From Todiramphus chloris collaris (taxonomy: Eukaryota; Chordata; Aves; Coraciiformes; Alcedinidae): a stretch of 64,000 bases of DNA. Below the pieces are notes generated by a model. It saw only the letters and a program-made list of their open reading frames with translations. It was not told where the DNA came from and ran no database searches. The position numbers were made by a program, and so were the translations under genes. The stretch is from contig JANVCC010000048.1 of NCBI GenBank assembly GCA_025345505.1, positions 4,926,888-4,990,887 of the forward strand, written 5' to 3'. Each line of letters begins with the position of its first letter. Position 1 is the first letter of the stretch. Positions 49,196 to 62,930 of the stretch are shown here, in pieces.

Positions 49196-52100
49196 CATGT
49201 TTTGCCATGCTAACCTCACTGCTTCACAATGCTGTGAATGTAGTCCACAGAACATTTTAGTAAGACCTTGTTTTTCTCTGGAGATCAAATAATTTATGAC
49301 TAAAAGCAGGCTTGTTAACTTCTTTAAGATTCTAATCTGGATTTGCACTGTTCCATTCCTGTACGCAGAATGTTCACAAATAGCTACTGAATCTCCATGG
49401 ACTTCACAACCCAACCCAGCACAGGAAGAAGGGGCTATAATTGGCACAAAGGTAAGGATTTTCAACATTTCAATCTCATTTTACCCAATGTAAAGAATTT
49501 AGCTAAAGAAGCAATGGCCAAAAAGGTTATTTTTCCACTCAGAAATGAACTAGCTTTCCTTACTGAACCAAACCATGTTATTTGGTTCTGTAACGTGACC
49601 CAGTTCCAGAAGAAGCTGTTCTGTCCAGGGTCTCAGCTGCTTTGCTTCATTCAGCTTCACGTTTGCTTCTCTGTAAACTCCAAAGTGAGTTATTCCTTAA
49701 ACTATTTCACATCTTCCTGTCACAAAAAAAAAAAAACCCCAACCAAACCCACAAGCAAAAACATTTCTATTCTTTTGTTAGCTTGCTGCTGCCTTTTTTT
49801 TTCCACATACCTGCCAGACTGAAGATTATCTATATAATTTGGAGGGGCAGAGGAAGAGCTGACACAACATGGTACAAGTGAGAAACAAGCTTTTTGACAT
49901 TCTTCTATTAGTGTAACATTATGGTAATATGAGTCGAATTAATAGTAGCTAATAAGCTAATGCTGAGACCTTTCTTAAATATTCATAATTACTTTTTATA
50001 GTATGCAGCTACAAGATACACTGAATTTCCCACAGAGCGTGCGTGCTTGTGCAGGATCAATACACAGCACAGTAAAGCTTGGAAAAGGTTCCCAACAAAG
50101 AAATACTTTAAATAAGGAGTTCAGCAAATGATTTAAAATCTCAGTCCATAAAAGACAACTGTGAGGTTTTAACTATGATGTTGGAATTTAATGTTTCAAG
50201 ACTTGTTAACGGCGATGACTAACTTCATTTGATTTAGTCCAACATCTCCACATTCTCACTGCCTACAACCAGGATGAAGTTAAACATTTTGAGACTTCAA
50301 TTTAAAAGAGCTTATCTGTTCCATTTGACATTGAAATTCATATCTAAGGTGAATGAATAGCGATAAAGAAGAATCTAACAAAGGATCAACTGTGGGGTGG
50401 CTTAAATAAAGAGAAGAAAAAAAAAAAGGAAGAAGAAAATATCCAACCCTGTATTTATTCATGTAAATGACCTGACATGCATTACAGGCATTCTTGAATG
50501 TAATTTTGCCAGCCTTTGTAAATGAATGGAGAAAGTAAGAAGAAAGTAACAAAGACATGCCTGATTTCAGATGAATACGGAGGAGGGCAATAAGAAACAT
50601 CTGTCAGTCACTTCAAGACAGAGACTTTCTCTTTGTAAAGGCTACTACAAAACCAGCTGAGCGCTAACAAACCATGTTTGCCTTAAAAATAAAAATGTTT
50701 TGTTTAGGTGCTTTTCAATTTTTCTGTATCTGGTGCCTTACAAAGAGACAGAACTTCTAAAAGGGGAGAAAAACTTTCAAATGTCTTGTGAATGGTTTTT
50801 TACTGCTTCACAGCCAATCTCTCAGAGATTTCTCAAGAGGTACCTGGCTAAAATGACAAGCCAGAGAGATAACGAAGACAGCAAAGGCACAGTGTTACCT
50901 GTAGCTATTTTAGCATGTGTAAATCCTTTGAGTTTATATACAGTATTCCTATAGCAGATTTTAGTTTTTAAGGATCTTATGTGCTTTATCAGATCAGTCC
51001 AACTGCAATTCACTGACATGTTACAAAAAGGAGTAACAATAATGCTAATAAATAAAAAACCACTTTAACATAGCTACTCCATTTGCAAATCTCAATAATG
51101 GATATTTGACTGATATCACAGATATCAGACGCCTCTAGCCTTACAACCTTTTATTTCCTAAAGGGAAAAGAACAAGGACACATGGAATTTGAAGAAGGAT
51201 GAACCATTAAAATCTGATCAGACCTGACTTTTGGATCTTCTGAAATGAGAAACATGTTTTCCAACCCCTTGATAATTTTTTCAAGAAGATACCCATAGAC
51301 ATTTTTAAGATCTATCTTATCTTCTGTTTCTCCTAAAAATAGTTGAGACATCTTTATGGTTACAAGTATAACTAAGATGATCTCCTAAACCAATCAGGAT
51401 CAGGGAAGGGGGTAAGTCAACCCCTGACTACTTCTCCAGGGGAATTCAGCTTTCTGAAAGCCATGATGCCATTGGAGAAAGGGAGGTACAGGGAAGGGTA
51501 TTGAAGATTCTGACACAAGCACAGTCACTGAGCAGAAGGCTACTGAGAAGGAGCTGCTGAATAGGAAATCAATGTGCCCATGATACAAATGGTTAAAATT
51601 TTATGATATGTACCAGTAATAGCAAAATATATCCATACTGTCCTTAGGATCCAAAGTCAGATCAACAACTTTTCTCAGCTGGGGACTGATAAAAACGGAG
51701 AGAAACACCTATGAAATCTCTTCCTGCATTTTTTACTTTATTTTATTTTAAAGCCCAACATGAGACATGTGAGGTAAAATAAACATTCCCCCCCTGAAAC
51801 TCTGAGTCAGTAAATTTATCCTTGCCTTCAGAACGCCTATCTTTTTTGCAAGCTGACATAAATGACACATTAATTCTTTCTGGAGGATGAGGAAACGAGA
51901 GATAAAGGGAAAAAACAAGCACAGACTCACAAGGCTCCACATTACAGTTTAAATAGTACATAACTTGAACTCTTCAGTGTAAAAGTGAATACCAACTTTG
52001 TTTCACCAGCTAAATTTAGATCAATTAGTAGTCATTGTACTCTAATAGGAAGCAACCAGTTTGGGCCACTGGAGGTAATCATTGCACTCCGGAAAACAGC

Positions 52101-55100
52101 AGCTGTAAACGGTACTGTAACAATACATCATCTAGATCACTTATGAGGTCTGTTGATTAACAAACTCAAGGCCACACAAGTATTCAGTAAGCAAAGGAAA
52201 TTAAAGAAAAAAAAAAAAAAAGAGGGAGTGGGTAATTAAACTTTTCCAACCTCAACGTTACTACACAGTGAGTAGGAACACATGACTATTTCCTACAGTG
52301 CCTTCAGTCTGAGTTCCTCCTCTGACTTATTACAACGTTGTATTACCACTTATATCAACTTTAAGCATTAAAAAACTTTCAGGCTGGACATGCTGATGAA
52401 GACTTTAAGCTCACTCCAACACAACAGTTAGTCAACTCATAATGTGCCTGCTGACCATCAGTAAATGGTGTACTGAAAAGACAGCAGTACTGAATTCCCA
52501 AGGAACACAGAAATGAGGTTAAACATACAAGAGGATGGCAAAAAAGTTAGAAACCTTGAAGAAATATGAAAAAAGAAAGTTATGAGAATATATATGAAAG
52601 CCTGGTCTATGATGTTCAGCTCAACAACAAGTTCAGGTTATATTTTTTTAGATTAAAAGGTACAGTATTAGGGCATTTTTACCCAGATTAATGTTACAAT
52701 ATATTTATTTAATCTAGACATTCTGGCAGTCCATTAATTCAGTTCATTTGGAATACTAATTCTGCACTCTGATTTTAGTTCCTTATGGGCTAAAATCTGT
52801 AAAATTCTGAGCCAACACTATGGAGATATAACCTGTATGATAGCATTTTGTTAGTAGCCACTTACTGTTAAAAATCCGCAAAGGATCTAGCAAAATTGTA
52901 AGTTCTTTCTATAATTCTACTGTGATTTGCATCATTAAGCTTGACAGTGCAGTAATATCAGTAACATGTTCTTAGTAACAAGCCAACAGGAAAAAATGAA
53001 ACCACGAACTTCAGCACCACTTACAAAACCTGGAATAAACAGTTGTAATGTGCACAATAAGATTTAAAGTAGGTTCACCATAGGGTGTACGGACCTACAA
53101 GGAACTACATAAGCCAAGACAGAAGAAACAGGGGCTTTAATTACTGCTCTCATTTAGAATGAGTCCACTAGGTCAAATGAGATACTAGTAACAGCAGAGC
53201 ATAAGCCATAAAGTTATTTGCGTTTATCAGCTGTATGGATAAACACTATTATCTGACTTTCCATCTTATCCACAAGATTATTGGTATCTATTGATGTTGC
53301 TACGAAAAACTGAATTCCTTCAATATGGTTTGCACCTAAATAAGTCACAGTCCTTTTTAACTAGATTATTTTTGAATAGCAGTGAGAAAAGTACCCAATT
53401 GTCTACCTGGAGTTAGAGATCTTTAGAATCCTAATCTAAGATCAAAACATCAGAGACAAGTCTTACTCTTGTCAGAAAGACAGATGTCTCACTGCTTGAT
53501 CATACTCATTTGGAGCTCCTATTTCTATCTGGGAGGAACAGCATCTGATTTTTCTAAGTAAAAATGCATTGGTTCACTCTTATTTTAATAATACACTATA
53601 GACAGATCGTTAGACACAAAGTAAGCAATTAATTAACATTACGCAGTTAAAGAAAAAAAATTAATTTATATTTTTTTTAATAATAAAAATGTCAGCCACA
53701 TATACCTGTTTTATGCACTTGTCAAAATGCAGCTTCCCCTCAGAAAAATGAGGTACAACTGAGCAGCATAAACGTTCTAACAGCAGTTTAGCAAACAAGG
53801 AGCTGTCAACTTCCAATAAGCTATTATTCACACCTCTTTAATCACTGCCACGGAGTCGATTATAAATAGCCTCATACATTTTTAAATAAGGTCATTCTGA
53901 AATGAAACAACAAAGAGGGCAGTAAATATTCCAGTACATAAGCAATTTAAATTCTACAGCATAACAGAACTGTGTGTTCTCAAATATTCAGTTTAAAGAA
54001 AGCCAACAAACCCATTTATTAACCGGCGCAGTGTCAGATGCGCAATCTCTGTAAGATCAATAAGCCAGCCTAATTATGTGATAGTTTGCAAACAGATCTG
54101 AAAGAAATGAAACTATTAAGACTTGCTTATAAAATCCAGCTCCAAAAGCATTATTTACAAATATACAGTACTACAAATTAAGTTAATACAATACACGCAT
54201 TGCATGAGTAAATCTACTACCCAAAGATTCTCCATGAATATGAAACAGCTCTTCCGTGCTCTCCCAGAAGAAGAACACAAATAAACAACTTATGCAGAAC
54301 CCTGATTCATATGAGACCTGGTTTTCTACTTTTCCTGAGATTTTAAATAATTGGAAATGAATACAGAAAGAAAACCAAGAGAAGAACTGCACAAGTAGGA
54401 GTGCATTCTTACTTTTTCCCCTCTTTCCCAGTTTTTCCTCAGGTACAAGATTACTTGATAAAAGGATATGACAAAATAATGTCAGTATCAAATCTTTACA
54501 AACTAGCTTAGGGAAAAAAAGAGAAAAATTAGAAATGTTTATAATTATAGGGAATTTTTATCAGAAGCATTATAATAGTGGTAGATGTTGACAGCAATCT
54601 AAAGAAGTTAATTCAGCACTACCAGAAAAAGAAAGAATTAGAAGGAAAAAAAAAAAAAAAAATATTTCCCATCTTACTGAGCCCTTACTGAGTTGATGCT
54701 GTGGTAAGTACTGGAGAGCTTCTTCCTATTACAGGTTTTGTTTTTCTAACTCAATACTCATCTTTGCAGATACTTACCTTCCCCTTTCTCGAAATCATGT
54801 GAGACAAGCCTGTTGATACCTTGTGCTGCATCTGCCCAAGTATCAGCGGTCCTTGCTGCTCCACTGTGGACAGTGCATTTCAGAAAAGGGGCTCCATGAG
54901 TAGGGACCCCAATGTCACAGACACCCCGAGAACCCTTCTGAGGTACTGAACCCCATTACTATGTGATTTCTTAGGTTTAGCTGACAGGCTAAGGTGAAGT
55001 TTACTTAGTTCACGGGCTGCTGTGAATCTGATTCTGCACCAGCAGCAAACACACCTAACTCTTCCTGGCTGGAAACATCCCTCAATATTACAGTGTTATG

Positions 55101-55889
55101 TTTAAGTATTCATGCATTTGGACAGACAAAGGAGGCTTGAGTTCATTCTGCCTGACTCTGAGCTGGCCACGGCCAGAAGCTCTATCTCCATGGCACTGTG
55201 GCTACCCTAACAGCCCTGGGGTGCCTTCTTGCCTTTGCATGGTCTCACCTAAACATAGAAAGGCATTCAGATCAATTAAGGACTTAATAATTATCAAAGC
55301 CTTGACCTACATCCATAAACACCCTAGGAATAAGTGTAGAGGATCCACAAACTGTTCTCAGTCTTTTCCCACTGTAAGGCAGTACCGCTGTTCTACACAG
55401 CTATACCTTCTAACTGGATTCCCCTGTCCTAAATAAAGTGTGTTAGAGCAGCTTAGGCAGTGAAGGCATAAAATTGCAGCTGACCAGAGCACAATCTACT
55501 TAAAAGCAAGGCATGACTTCAAGGAGCAAACGTTGCTATTTCAATTCCCAGATCATATAGAAGCAGAAAAAGTTCCGATGCCAACAAGTATCTCGGAACA
55601 CGTCCATTTCTGCACTAGGCATGTTCACTTTTTCCTCTAGTTCAGTGTCATCTCCCTTACAACAACCTCTACTGAATACTTACAAAAGACATCAATAAGA
55701 AGTTGGGAAACAGTTTACATGAAGAACCACTCAACCTTAATACCAGCAAAGTGTGGTTCATGCCCCAAAGCTTGAAGACTTTTTTAGTCTTTAGTTTTCT
55801 TAGCTGTATGCCCTCCATCTACCTTTAGTTCCATAATTTGTTTTAAATAGCTAGGACAGTATTCTAGACAGCTGTAAGTTTTATTAATT

Positions 55890-55918
55890 ACCCCTCCCCC
55901 CCCCCCCCCTTTTTTTTT
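55890..55918. repeat. C-run followed by T-run
   Basis: CCCCT, then fourteen C, then nine T. Confidence 0.9.
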
Positions 55919-55959
55919 AACCTATGTCAGGGAAATGGATGAATGACTGAATGGAAACC

Positions 55960-56020
55960 CATTCCTTCCCTTCAAAAATATGCACTAAACTCATTCCTTC
56001 CCTTCAAAACTATGCACTAT
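55960..56020. repeat. 32-bp tandem duplication
   Basis: The unit CATTCCTTCCCTTCAAAA followed by TATGCACTA occurs twice with a 32-bp period and one or two differences, suggesting a recent duplication. Confidence 0.85.
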
Positions 56021-56877
56021 CTTACATGCTTTAAGTGCATCATCTTCTGTTACTCGGCACTCATTGATAAACCATGTCTGATTTTTCCATTTGTTCTGTA
56101 GAAGACATTTTTTTCTATACTCCCATCCTAACAACTTTTGGTAGAGACAAAGCCTCTTACACACTGCTTACAGTAAGTTCACAACCAGTTTTCTGGAAGA
56201 AACAGAGAGTCAACTATACATGATTTCTTACTTGTAGGAGCATTTTGGGAGGGGGAGTTCCAAGCTTTTCTTTATATTGAGAGGACATCTTCACTGAACT
56301 ATCTGCAACAAAAGAGAAACCTGTCTTCTCATTTGATACAGAGCTGAGTTTATAACCTGGTAACTGTGAGAAGTCAAGTGTTCAGCAGTTGCTGCAAGTC
56401 TCATGATAGTTTGCTTTCAGATGCAACCTTGGAGAAGCCATGGAGGAATATTAAGTTCTGATAGACAAACCAAAGAATTGTGACATAGTTCCCGCCACGA
56501 TGCGAAGAGCCCAGATCAGATCCACGAAGCACTATGAGCTGGCAAGGTGACAGGCCAGAACTGTGATGATGTTTCAGGACAAAGTTACTCAGCACTATCA
56601 TCAGAAATCAAGAAAGTTGCAGTCCCATAGTGACACTCCACAAGAAAGTATGAAAGGGTCATGCAGACGAAACGGGTCAAATGCTACATATTCCCAACAC
56701 CAAAAAAAAGCAAGTGCACCCTAAAGTACAAAAGAGCCTAGAGCAAGATGAGACCCCAAACCAATGAAAAGCAGTAAAGACATGAAACATAATAAAACTA
56801 TACCTGGTTTTTGTATGCATTAGTATCAGAGGTGACCTCTATGAAGAGTAAAAAAAAGAGAACTATTTAGTTTTATA

Positions 56878-56995
56878 AAATATATATAAAGAATACACAT
56901 ATGCATATATATTTACATACACGTATATACACATAAATAACAGCATATATATATACACACACACATAAATAACACGTATATACACATAAATAAAT
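56878..56995. repeat. TA/CA microsatellite region
   Basis: (TA)n and (CA)n tracts are mixed with a 22-bp direct repeat at 56919-56940 and 56972-56993, the second preceded by a third partial copy ending ACATAAATAA. Confidence 0.85.
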
Positions 56996-57123
56996 TCATG
57001 AGGTGCCTGGAATCCTTGAAAAGCATTACAAACTATTTGACAGTCAGATAACGTACAGGGGACACAATATTACTGTAAATCCTGCAAGGGGAAACCCTTG
57101 CTTCTTGGTGTGTTTGTACTCTA

Positions 57124-57828
57124 GTCACAGAATCACAGAATGGTAGGGGTTGGAAGGGACCTCCAAAGATCATCAAGTCAAACCCCCCCCACCAGAGCAG
57201 GACCAAGACTAGGGCAGATCACTCAGAAATGCATCCGGACAGGGCTTGAAAGTCTCCAGAGAAGGAGACTCCACAACCTCTCTGGGAAGTCTGTTCCAGT
57301 GCTCTGTAACCCTCACAGTGAAGAAGTTCTTCCTCATGTTGAGGTGGAACTTCCTGTGCTCAAGCTTGAATCCATTGCCCCTTGTCCTACCACAGGGCAG
57401 AAGTGAAAAGAGGTTGTCCCTGCCTTCTTGATGCCCAGCCCTTATGTACTTAGAGACTTTAATTAGATCCCCTCTCAGTCTTCTTCTCTCCTGACTAAAA
57501 AGCCCCAGGGCTCTCAGCCTTTCCTCATAAGGCTGTTCCAGTCCCTTCATCATCCTCATAGCTCTGCGTTGGACTCTCTCTGTTCATCTTAAACTGGGGA
57601 GCCCAGAACTGGACACAGCACTCCAGGTGAGGTCTCATCAGTGCAGAGTAGAGGGGGAGGAGAACCTCCCTTGACCTGCTGGCCACACTCTTCTGAATGC
57701 ACCCCAGGAGACCATTGGCCTTCCTGCCCACAAGGTCCCATTGCTGTCCCATGGATCACTTGTTGTCTATCAGGACTCAAAGGTCCCCCTCCACGGAGAT
57801 ACTCTCTGGCAGATCACCTCATCTGAGC
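57124..57828 (-). mobile_element. CR1 LINE 3' fragment with reverse-transcriptase ORF end
   Basis: The tail CACAGAATCACAGAATGGTA is followed by GGGGTTGGAAGGGACCTC. The minus-strand frames read [20 protein letters not shown] and [20 protein letters not shown], the CR1 ORF2 C-terminus, broken by frameshifts. It is in the same orientation as ZEB1. Confidence 0.94.
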
Positions 57829-58340
57829 TGAGAACAGAAGCAGAAGTGGAAAAGGGAACAACAGAACAGCAAAGGTACAACTCAGCTAAGAACCAGAGGA
57901 GTTAAGAAGAAACCCAGCTCTCACGTGACAGGAGAATATTACTCAATGTGTTAGGAACAGGACACAGTAAGTGGAGAAGTATTTGATACGCGTGCACAGA
58001 TGAAAGCAGCACAGTGGCTACGCCTGTGTGAGCTGTAAATGTGGATGAAACCAAACACTTGCACAGTAAAAACTTTAAAAACCAGCAGGTGGGCAGTTCA
58101 CGTGGGGTGAAATCTCAACTAATTCAATTCAGGTTTAGAGATAACACTCCAGAGAAGGTCTTGGGGCAGAGGCAAACAAGAATGTGCATGTGAACTGCAC
58201 TAAGAACACTGCCCAAAAGCACAGCCCTCTTTTTATCATACCGTAATAAAATCATTTTTATCTATATAAACCAATGCTACTAAATTACCCTCATCTATTC
58301 AAGATAAATTTAAAAACCACATGAGCTGGTCCACAGACCT

Positions 58341-58396
58341 GCTTAGGAAAAGCCTAAGCACTTTCCTGCTTAGGAAAAGTGAGAAGCTTCTCACTT
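58341..58396. repeat. Hairpin and 20-bp perfect palindrome
   Basis: GCTTAGG-AAAAG-CCTAAGC (58341-58359) can form a 7-bp stem. The GCTTAGGAAAAG motif recurs at 58368, leading directly into AAGTGAGAAGCTTCTCACTT (58377-58396), a perfect 20-bp palindrome. Confidence 0.85.
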
Positions 58397-60452
58397 CTTG
58401 CTTCAAATACTTCCCAGCTGCCTTACCTGCTGATAGCACAGTTCAAATCCAGCTGTTATTATCAGTAACATATACCTACGCCTTCCTAAGTGACTATCCA
58501 CACCACTATAACTCATTAAGGTATAGTTTAATAGATATACTAATGCAAATTAATGGAATCAAATAGTTTAAGGACAGGTCTGTGTCTCCCAGTCATGATG
58601 CAATGCCTGGATTGAGATTCAGTGTGTTACAAATGAGACCTTAACATAACCCTTTTAGGGTTAGGGTGTACCTGAACATCTACCCAGGAGTTAGCAGGTA
58701 AACAACATGGATCAGCAAACTGAGATAACTTCCCTTGCACAAAATCCATTCAGCTTTCAGTTCTACCCGTTTAACATTCCAATTTAAATATATTTAGGAA
58801 GAGATATCTGAACTTCCTTAATTACACAGAAACTGAGAATGCCACCTCCAGAAAATAGGAGGGGGGACAGCATCACGGGAGAGTAATCCTGGCCAATTTT
58901 AACTCATTAGGAGCTACTGTAAAGGGCTGACAGCATGGCCAGCACTGACCGAGCCTCGAGAGAACACCAAGGCATGCTGCACACTGCACAGAAGGGCCTA
59001 CCTGTGTACACAGAGCACAAGCAAGCTCCGTCTGCCCGTGTTCCAGCTTGGCCAGTGTGACACCAAAACCCTCGTAGGTGTCGTAGCATCATGCCAAGGC
59101 CAAGCAAACCCACCCTGATATTTAGATTGGCTTTTTAATACCGGTGTGGTGTGCAGAGGTGTAAATCACCTAATTTAGAGCAGTAGTGCAGGCAAATTGG
59201 AATCCAAAAAATAAGCTGTAACTAAGAATAAGCTAAAGTGGAAGAAATAAAAAAAGGCATCAAGATCAGCTAGGAGCTCCTAAAGCTTGCCAACAGCAGC
59301 CACTTGTTTGTTGCAGGTGCCATAGTATGGGCAGAGAACTCTCTTGGTAAGCCAAGCTTTGCCACTCCAAACCCTCTTCGGACAAATGAACAGCCTGAAA
59401 GAGATGAAACCAGTCTCAAGGGAGTGTTCAGTCTTTTTTTCCTTCAAAAAACAACTGTCCGTGTAGGAGGAAGCTTAATTCTGTCCAGTGTTTCTATCCC
59501 CATCATCCCTCATGAGTACGTTAGAGCACATTAATGCTTGGGTGCCCAATGCAGTCCTAAAGAGCTAGGAAGAAATGGTGGGAAAAGGAACAAAAGGTCT
59601 AAGACACATTTAAGATTGAAAGAAGGTTTGAGCACCCTAACACGAGTGTAATACAGGACACCACTTCTCTCATGTTTCTTTGCTGCTGTTGTAGAACTTG
59701 GAATGAAAACTTTAAAAGAAAGGTTTTATTTAGGAATTATGACACTGATCAGCAATAACATTTTATAAGGCTGGTTTCCTCCATTTGACGAGATCACACA
59801 GATAGGAGTTTTACAATCCTGTTATACCTACTGAAACTGTAAAAGTGCTCTTCAAAAACACAGGCCTTGTTTTTCATTTCTAGCTAGAGGAAAAATAGAA
59901 AACAGATGTTTGGAAGTATTAATTTAGGTGAGCCTTTTGTCCAGGTGCGATCTGCAAAATGTCTGTTACAAACAGACTTGCACAGACCTGTGACCATAAT
60001 TTAGATTTTCCCACACAAGTAAAATGTTTTATTCATCACTGGCCACTGCCACGCAACATTTCACTTCAGGAACCTGGAGTCCCTTCTTACTGCACTCTGC
60101 ATCACTGATTCCAGGAGTACGTGCACATAGCGACAGCTGCTGATGTGTCCAAACAGAAATACCCAGTGCAATGTAGCTGCACCAAAGGAAAGGGATCCTT
60201 CTCAAGCTCAAAATACCACCTTAATCACAATTTCATGGGTTTTTTAAAGTTTAATTTGCTTGCTTTCAGTGTTCCCTACTGCAAGTAACTAAGAAGTGTT
60301 CAAATTCTTTCTGGATTTAGAGTATGCTGCTTCCTTTGCTTTTGTGTCTATGTAGTCAGGTGATGTACTAGGTACAATGGATGCTTTATCAAAACCCTGG
60401 AGAAATGAATCAGTAACCAAGTGATGCATTCATTTTATGATAACTTTCAATA

Positions 60453-60867
60453 TCATAGATTCGTAGAATTGGAAGGGACCTTAAAGATCATCTGGTTCCA
60501 ACCCCCCTGCCATGGGCAGGGACACCTCCCACTAGAGCAGGTTGCTCACAGCCCCATCCAGCCTGAGCTTAAAAACTTCCAAGGATGGGGCTTCCACCAC
60601 CTCTCTGGGCAACCTGTGCCAGTGTCTCACCACCCTCCTGGGGAAGAAATGCTTCCTAATGTCCAACCTGAATCAACCTATCTCTAGCTTTAATCCATTC
60701 CCTCTAGTTCTATCACTACCTGACATCCTAAAAAGTCCCTCCCCAGCTTTCTTGTAGCCCCCTTCAGATACTGGAAGGCCACAATAAGGTCTCCACAGAG
60801 CCTTCTTTTCTTCAGACTGAACCACCCCAACTCTCTCAGTCTGTCCTCTTTAACAAAACAAAAAGGC
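60453..60867 (-). mobile_element. CR1 LINE 3' fragment
   Basis: The inverted tail ATCATAGATTCGTAGAATTG is followed by CCTGCCATGGGCAGGGACAC and CACAGCCCCATCCAGCCTGA, a subfamily also seen at 63861-64000. It ends near the CR1 segment that translates as DRLRELGWFSLKKRRLCGDL. Confidence 0.93.
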
Positions 60868-60907
60868 AGCACCTAATCTTCAGTTCTGAACTTTGCTCAC
60901 TGCTCTG

Positions 60908-61371
60908 GACCAGCAACGAAGCTGGTGAAGGGCCTGGAGTGTAAGTGTTTTGAGGAGTGGTTGTTCAGTCTGGAGAAAAGGAGGCTCAGGAGAGACCTTA
61001 TTGCTCTCTACAAACCCCTGGAAGAAGGCTGTATACACTGCTGTATACAACTATACCACCTGAAAGGAGGATGTAGAGAGGTTGGTGCCAGTCTCTTCTC
61101 ACAAGTAACAAGTTATAGGACAAGAGGAAATGGCCTCAACTTGTACCAGGGGAGGTTTAGGTTGGACATTAGGAAAAACTTCTTCACCGAAAGGGTTGTA
61201 AACACTGGGACAGGCTGCCCAGGGAAGTGGTGGAGTCACCATCCCCGGACACGTTCAAATGTTGTGTAGATAGGGTACTTAGGGACACAGTCTAGCCGTG
61301 GAATTGGCAGAGTTAAGTTGACATTTGGCCTTGATGATCTTGAAGGTTTTTTCCAACATTCTATGACTCTC
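60908..61371 (+). mobile_element. CR1 LINE 3' fragment
   Basis: It starts with CAACGAAGCTGGTGAAGGGC and runs through GGGGAGGTTTAGGTTGGACA and CTTGATGATCTTGAAGG, ending in CATTCTATGACTCT. It lies about 40 bp from, and opposite in direction to, the preceding CR1 copy. Confidence 0.93.
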
Positions 61372-62883
61372 TACCCTAAGCACAGGCTAACCTGGACTAC
61401 TCAGAAGCTATCCTGCACAACTGGAAGTGTTTTGGACATGTCAGCCCACGTTCAGCTGTCCTGTCACATGGAGTACATCTTCTCTCAGCTTACCAGTAGG
61501 GAATTTCCAAGAGAATTTGTAGTTTACCCTGCTGAGCAGAGGAATTAGAATGATGGAAAAAGGATCAGTGACAGAATGGCTTAATGTGGTTCTTGCCAAT
61601 AATGTGAAAAGATGAGCCAGTTGTCAGAAACTATCTATGGGAAGGCCTATTTTGCTTTCTAAAGTCATTCTGAATTAGCTACACACTGGTGCAGCTGGTA
61701 GGTCTGTTGAGGAGGAATATGACAGGGCAGTTTTTTCCTACTCTTTACCTCAGAAGTTATGTATATACTCAGGTCCATATTACAATCACCCTCTATGCCA
61801 AAGATGAAAATATATCAAAGGGTGATTTCTATACCCATTTCAATTTTTTAAACTCATTATTAATTTCATACACTGAAGACACTACAAAAAGCTTATTACT
61901 AGTAGCAAATGCCTATGAATTAGTAAGATACTCTTGAATTTCATGTGCAGATTCCTGGAGAAAAACAGAACAATGTCATCGAGTGGCTTAGGATCCATAC
62001 AACCTGGATGAGGTATACAAAACATTCCAGTGTTATGAATAAAAAACCAACTATAACATTAAAAGTAGTTCCTTAGAGGAAGGTTCACCTCTACACCCAC
62101 ACCAGAGCTTCAAATAACTTATCAAAAAAATAGGTATCTTCATTAAACCTAATAAAATATTTCAGACAGTAAACCTGATCACAACTTTTAAATAACCAAC
62201 TACATTTGAAATTACTTCACAGGAGAAGAATTTCATGGGTTTCCTCCATGTAAGGCTTGGAAGGCACAATGATGAACTGCATTTATTTCCAGAACATAGA
62301 AAAGCATGTTTCAGAGAAAGATGATTTTTCCATCTTTGATATTTTACGATTATTCTAAAATATAAAGGTGGTCTCCTTTTGACTAATGACAAAGAAAAGC
62401 ATATGTTTATAAGCTAAGTACTAATGAGCCTCTAACTTTCAGGGAGGGGAGGGGTGCTGAGACAGAACACAAAGTTGCTCAGACCTCTGCCAGCTTTATG
62501 AAAGGTCAGAGCCCAGGATTCCAGCTTCCCGGAGCTCCTGGCCTTCTGCTTGCCACACAAGAATTAGAACTGAGAGTGGGAAGGAGGCAGTTTTCCCAGT
62601 TAAGTGAAGGGCTTGAGAAATCCCAGGACAGATGGAGATGGCAGTGTCAAGGGAGGCTTAGATGATAAAAAGGTTTGGAATTCACATCCATAGATGCGTA
62701 TTTATGTTTATTAATTATCAGCTTAGAGTCTGCTTTCTACACGTTTGGTAGCCTTGTCTACTTAGACTAACAATTGTGCTGAAGACTATCCTTTTATTTC
62801 CTCTAGTGGAATTTTCTCAGGAAGTACTTCCATAGCAACTCCTCCTTCCTCAGGTTAACCAAGATCTGTGTACAGAAGAACCT

Positions 62884-62930
62884 CATTTAAAATTAAAATT
62901 TAAATTTAAACATTTAAACATTTAAAATGT
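62884..62930. repeat. ATTTAAA low-complexity repeat
   Basis: Repeated AAATTTAAA and CATTTAAA units. Confidence 0.75.

Noticed and set aside
55098-55436. 112-codon plus-strand open frame
   Set aside because: No domain or conservation that I can recognise; treated as chance.
56878-56995. CRISPR-like spaced repeats
   Set aside because: The direct repeats are part of a TA/CA microsatellite in a vertebrate intron; spacing is irregular and there are no cas genes.
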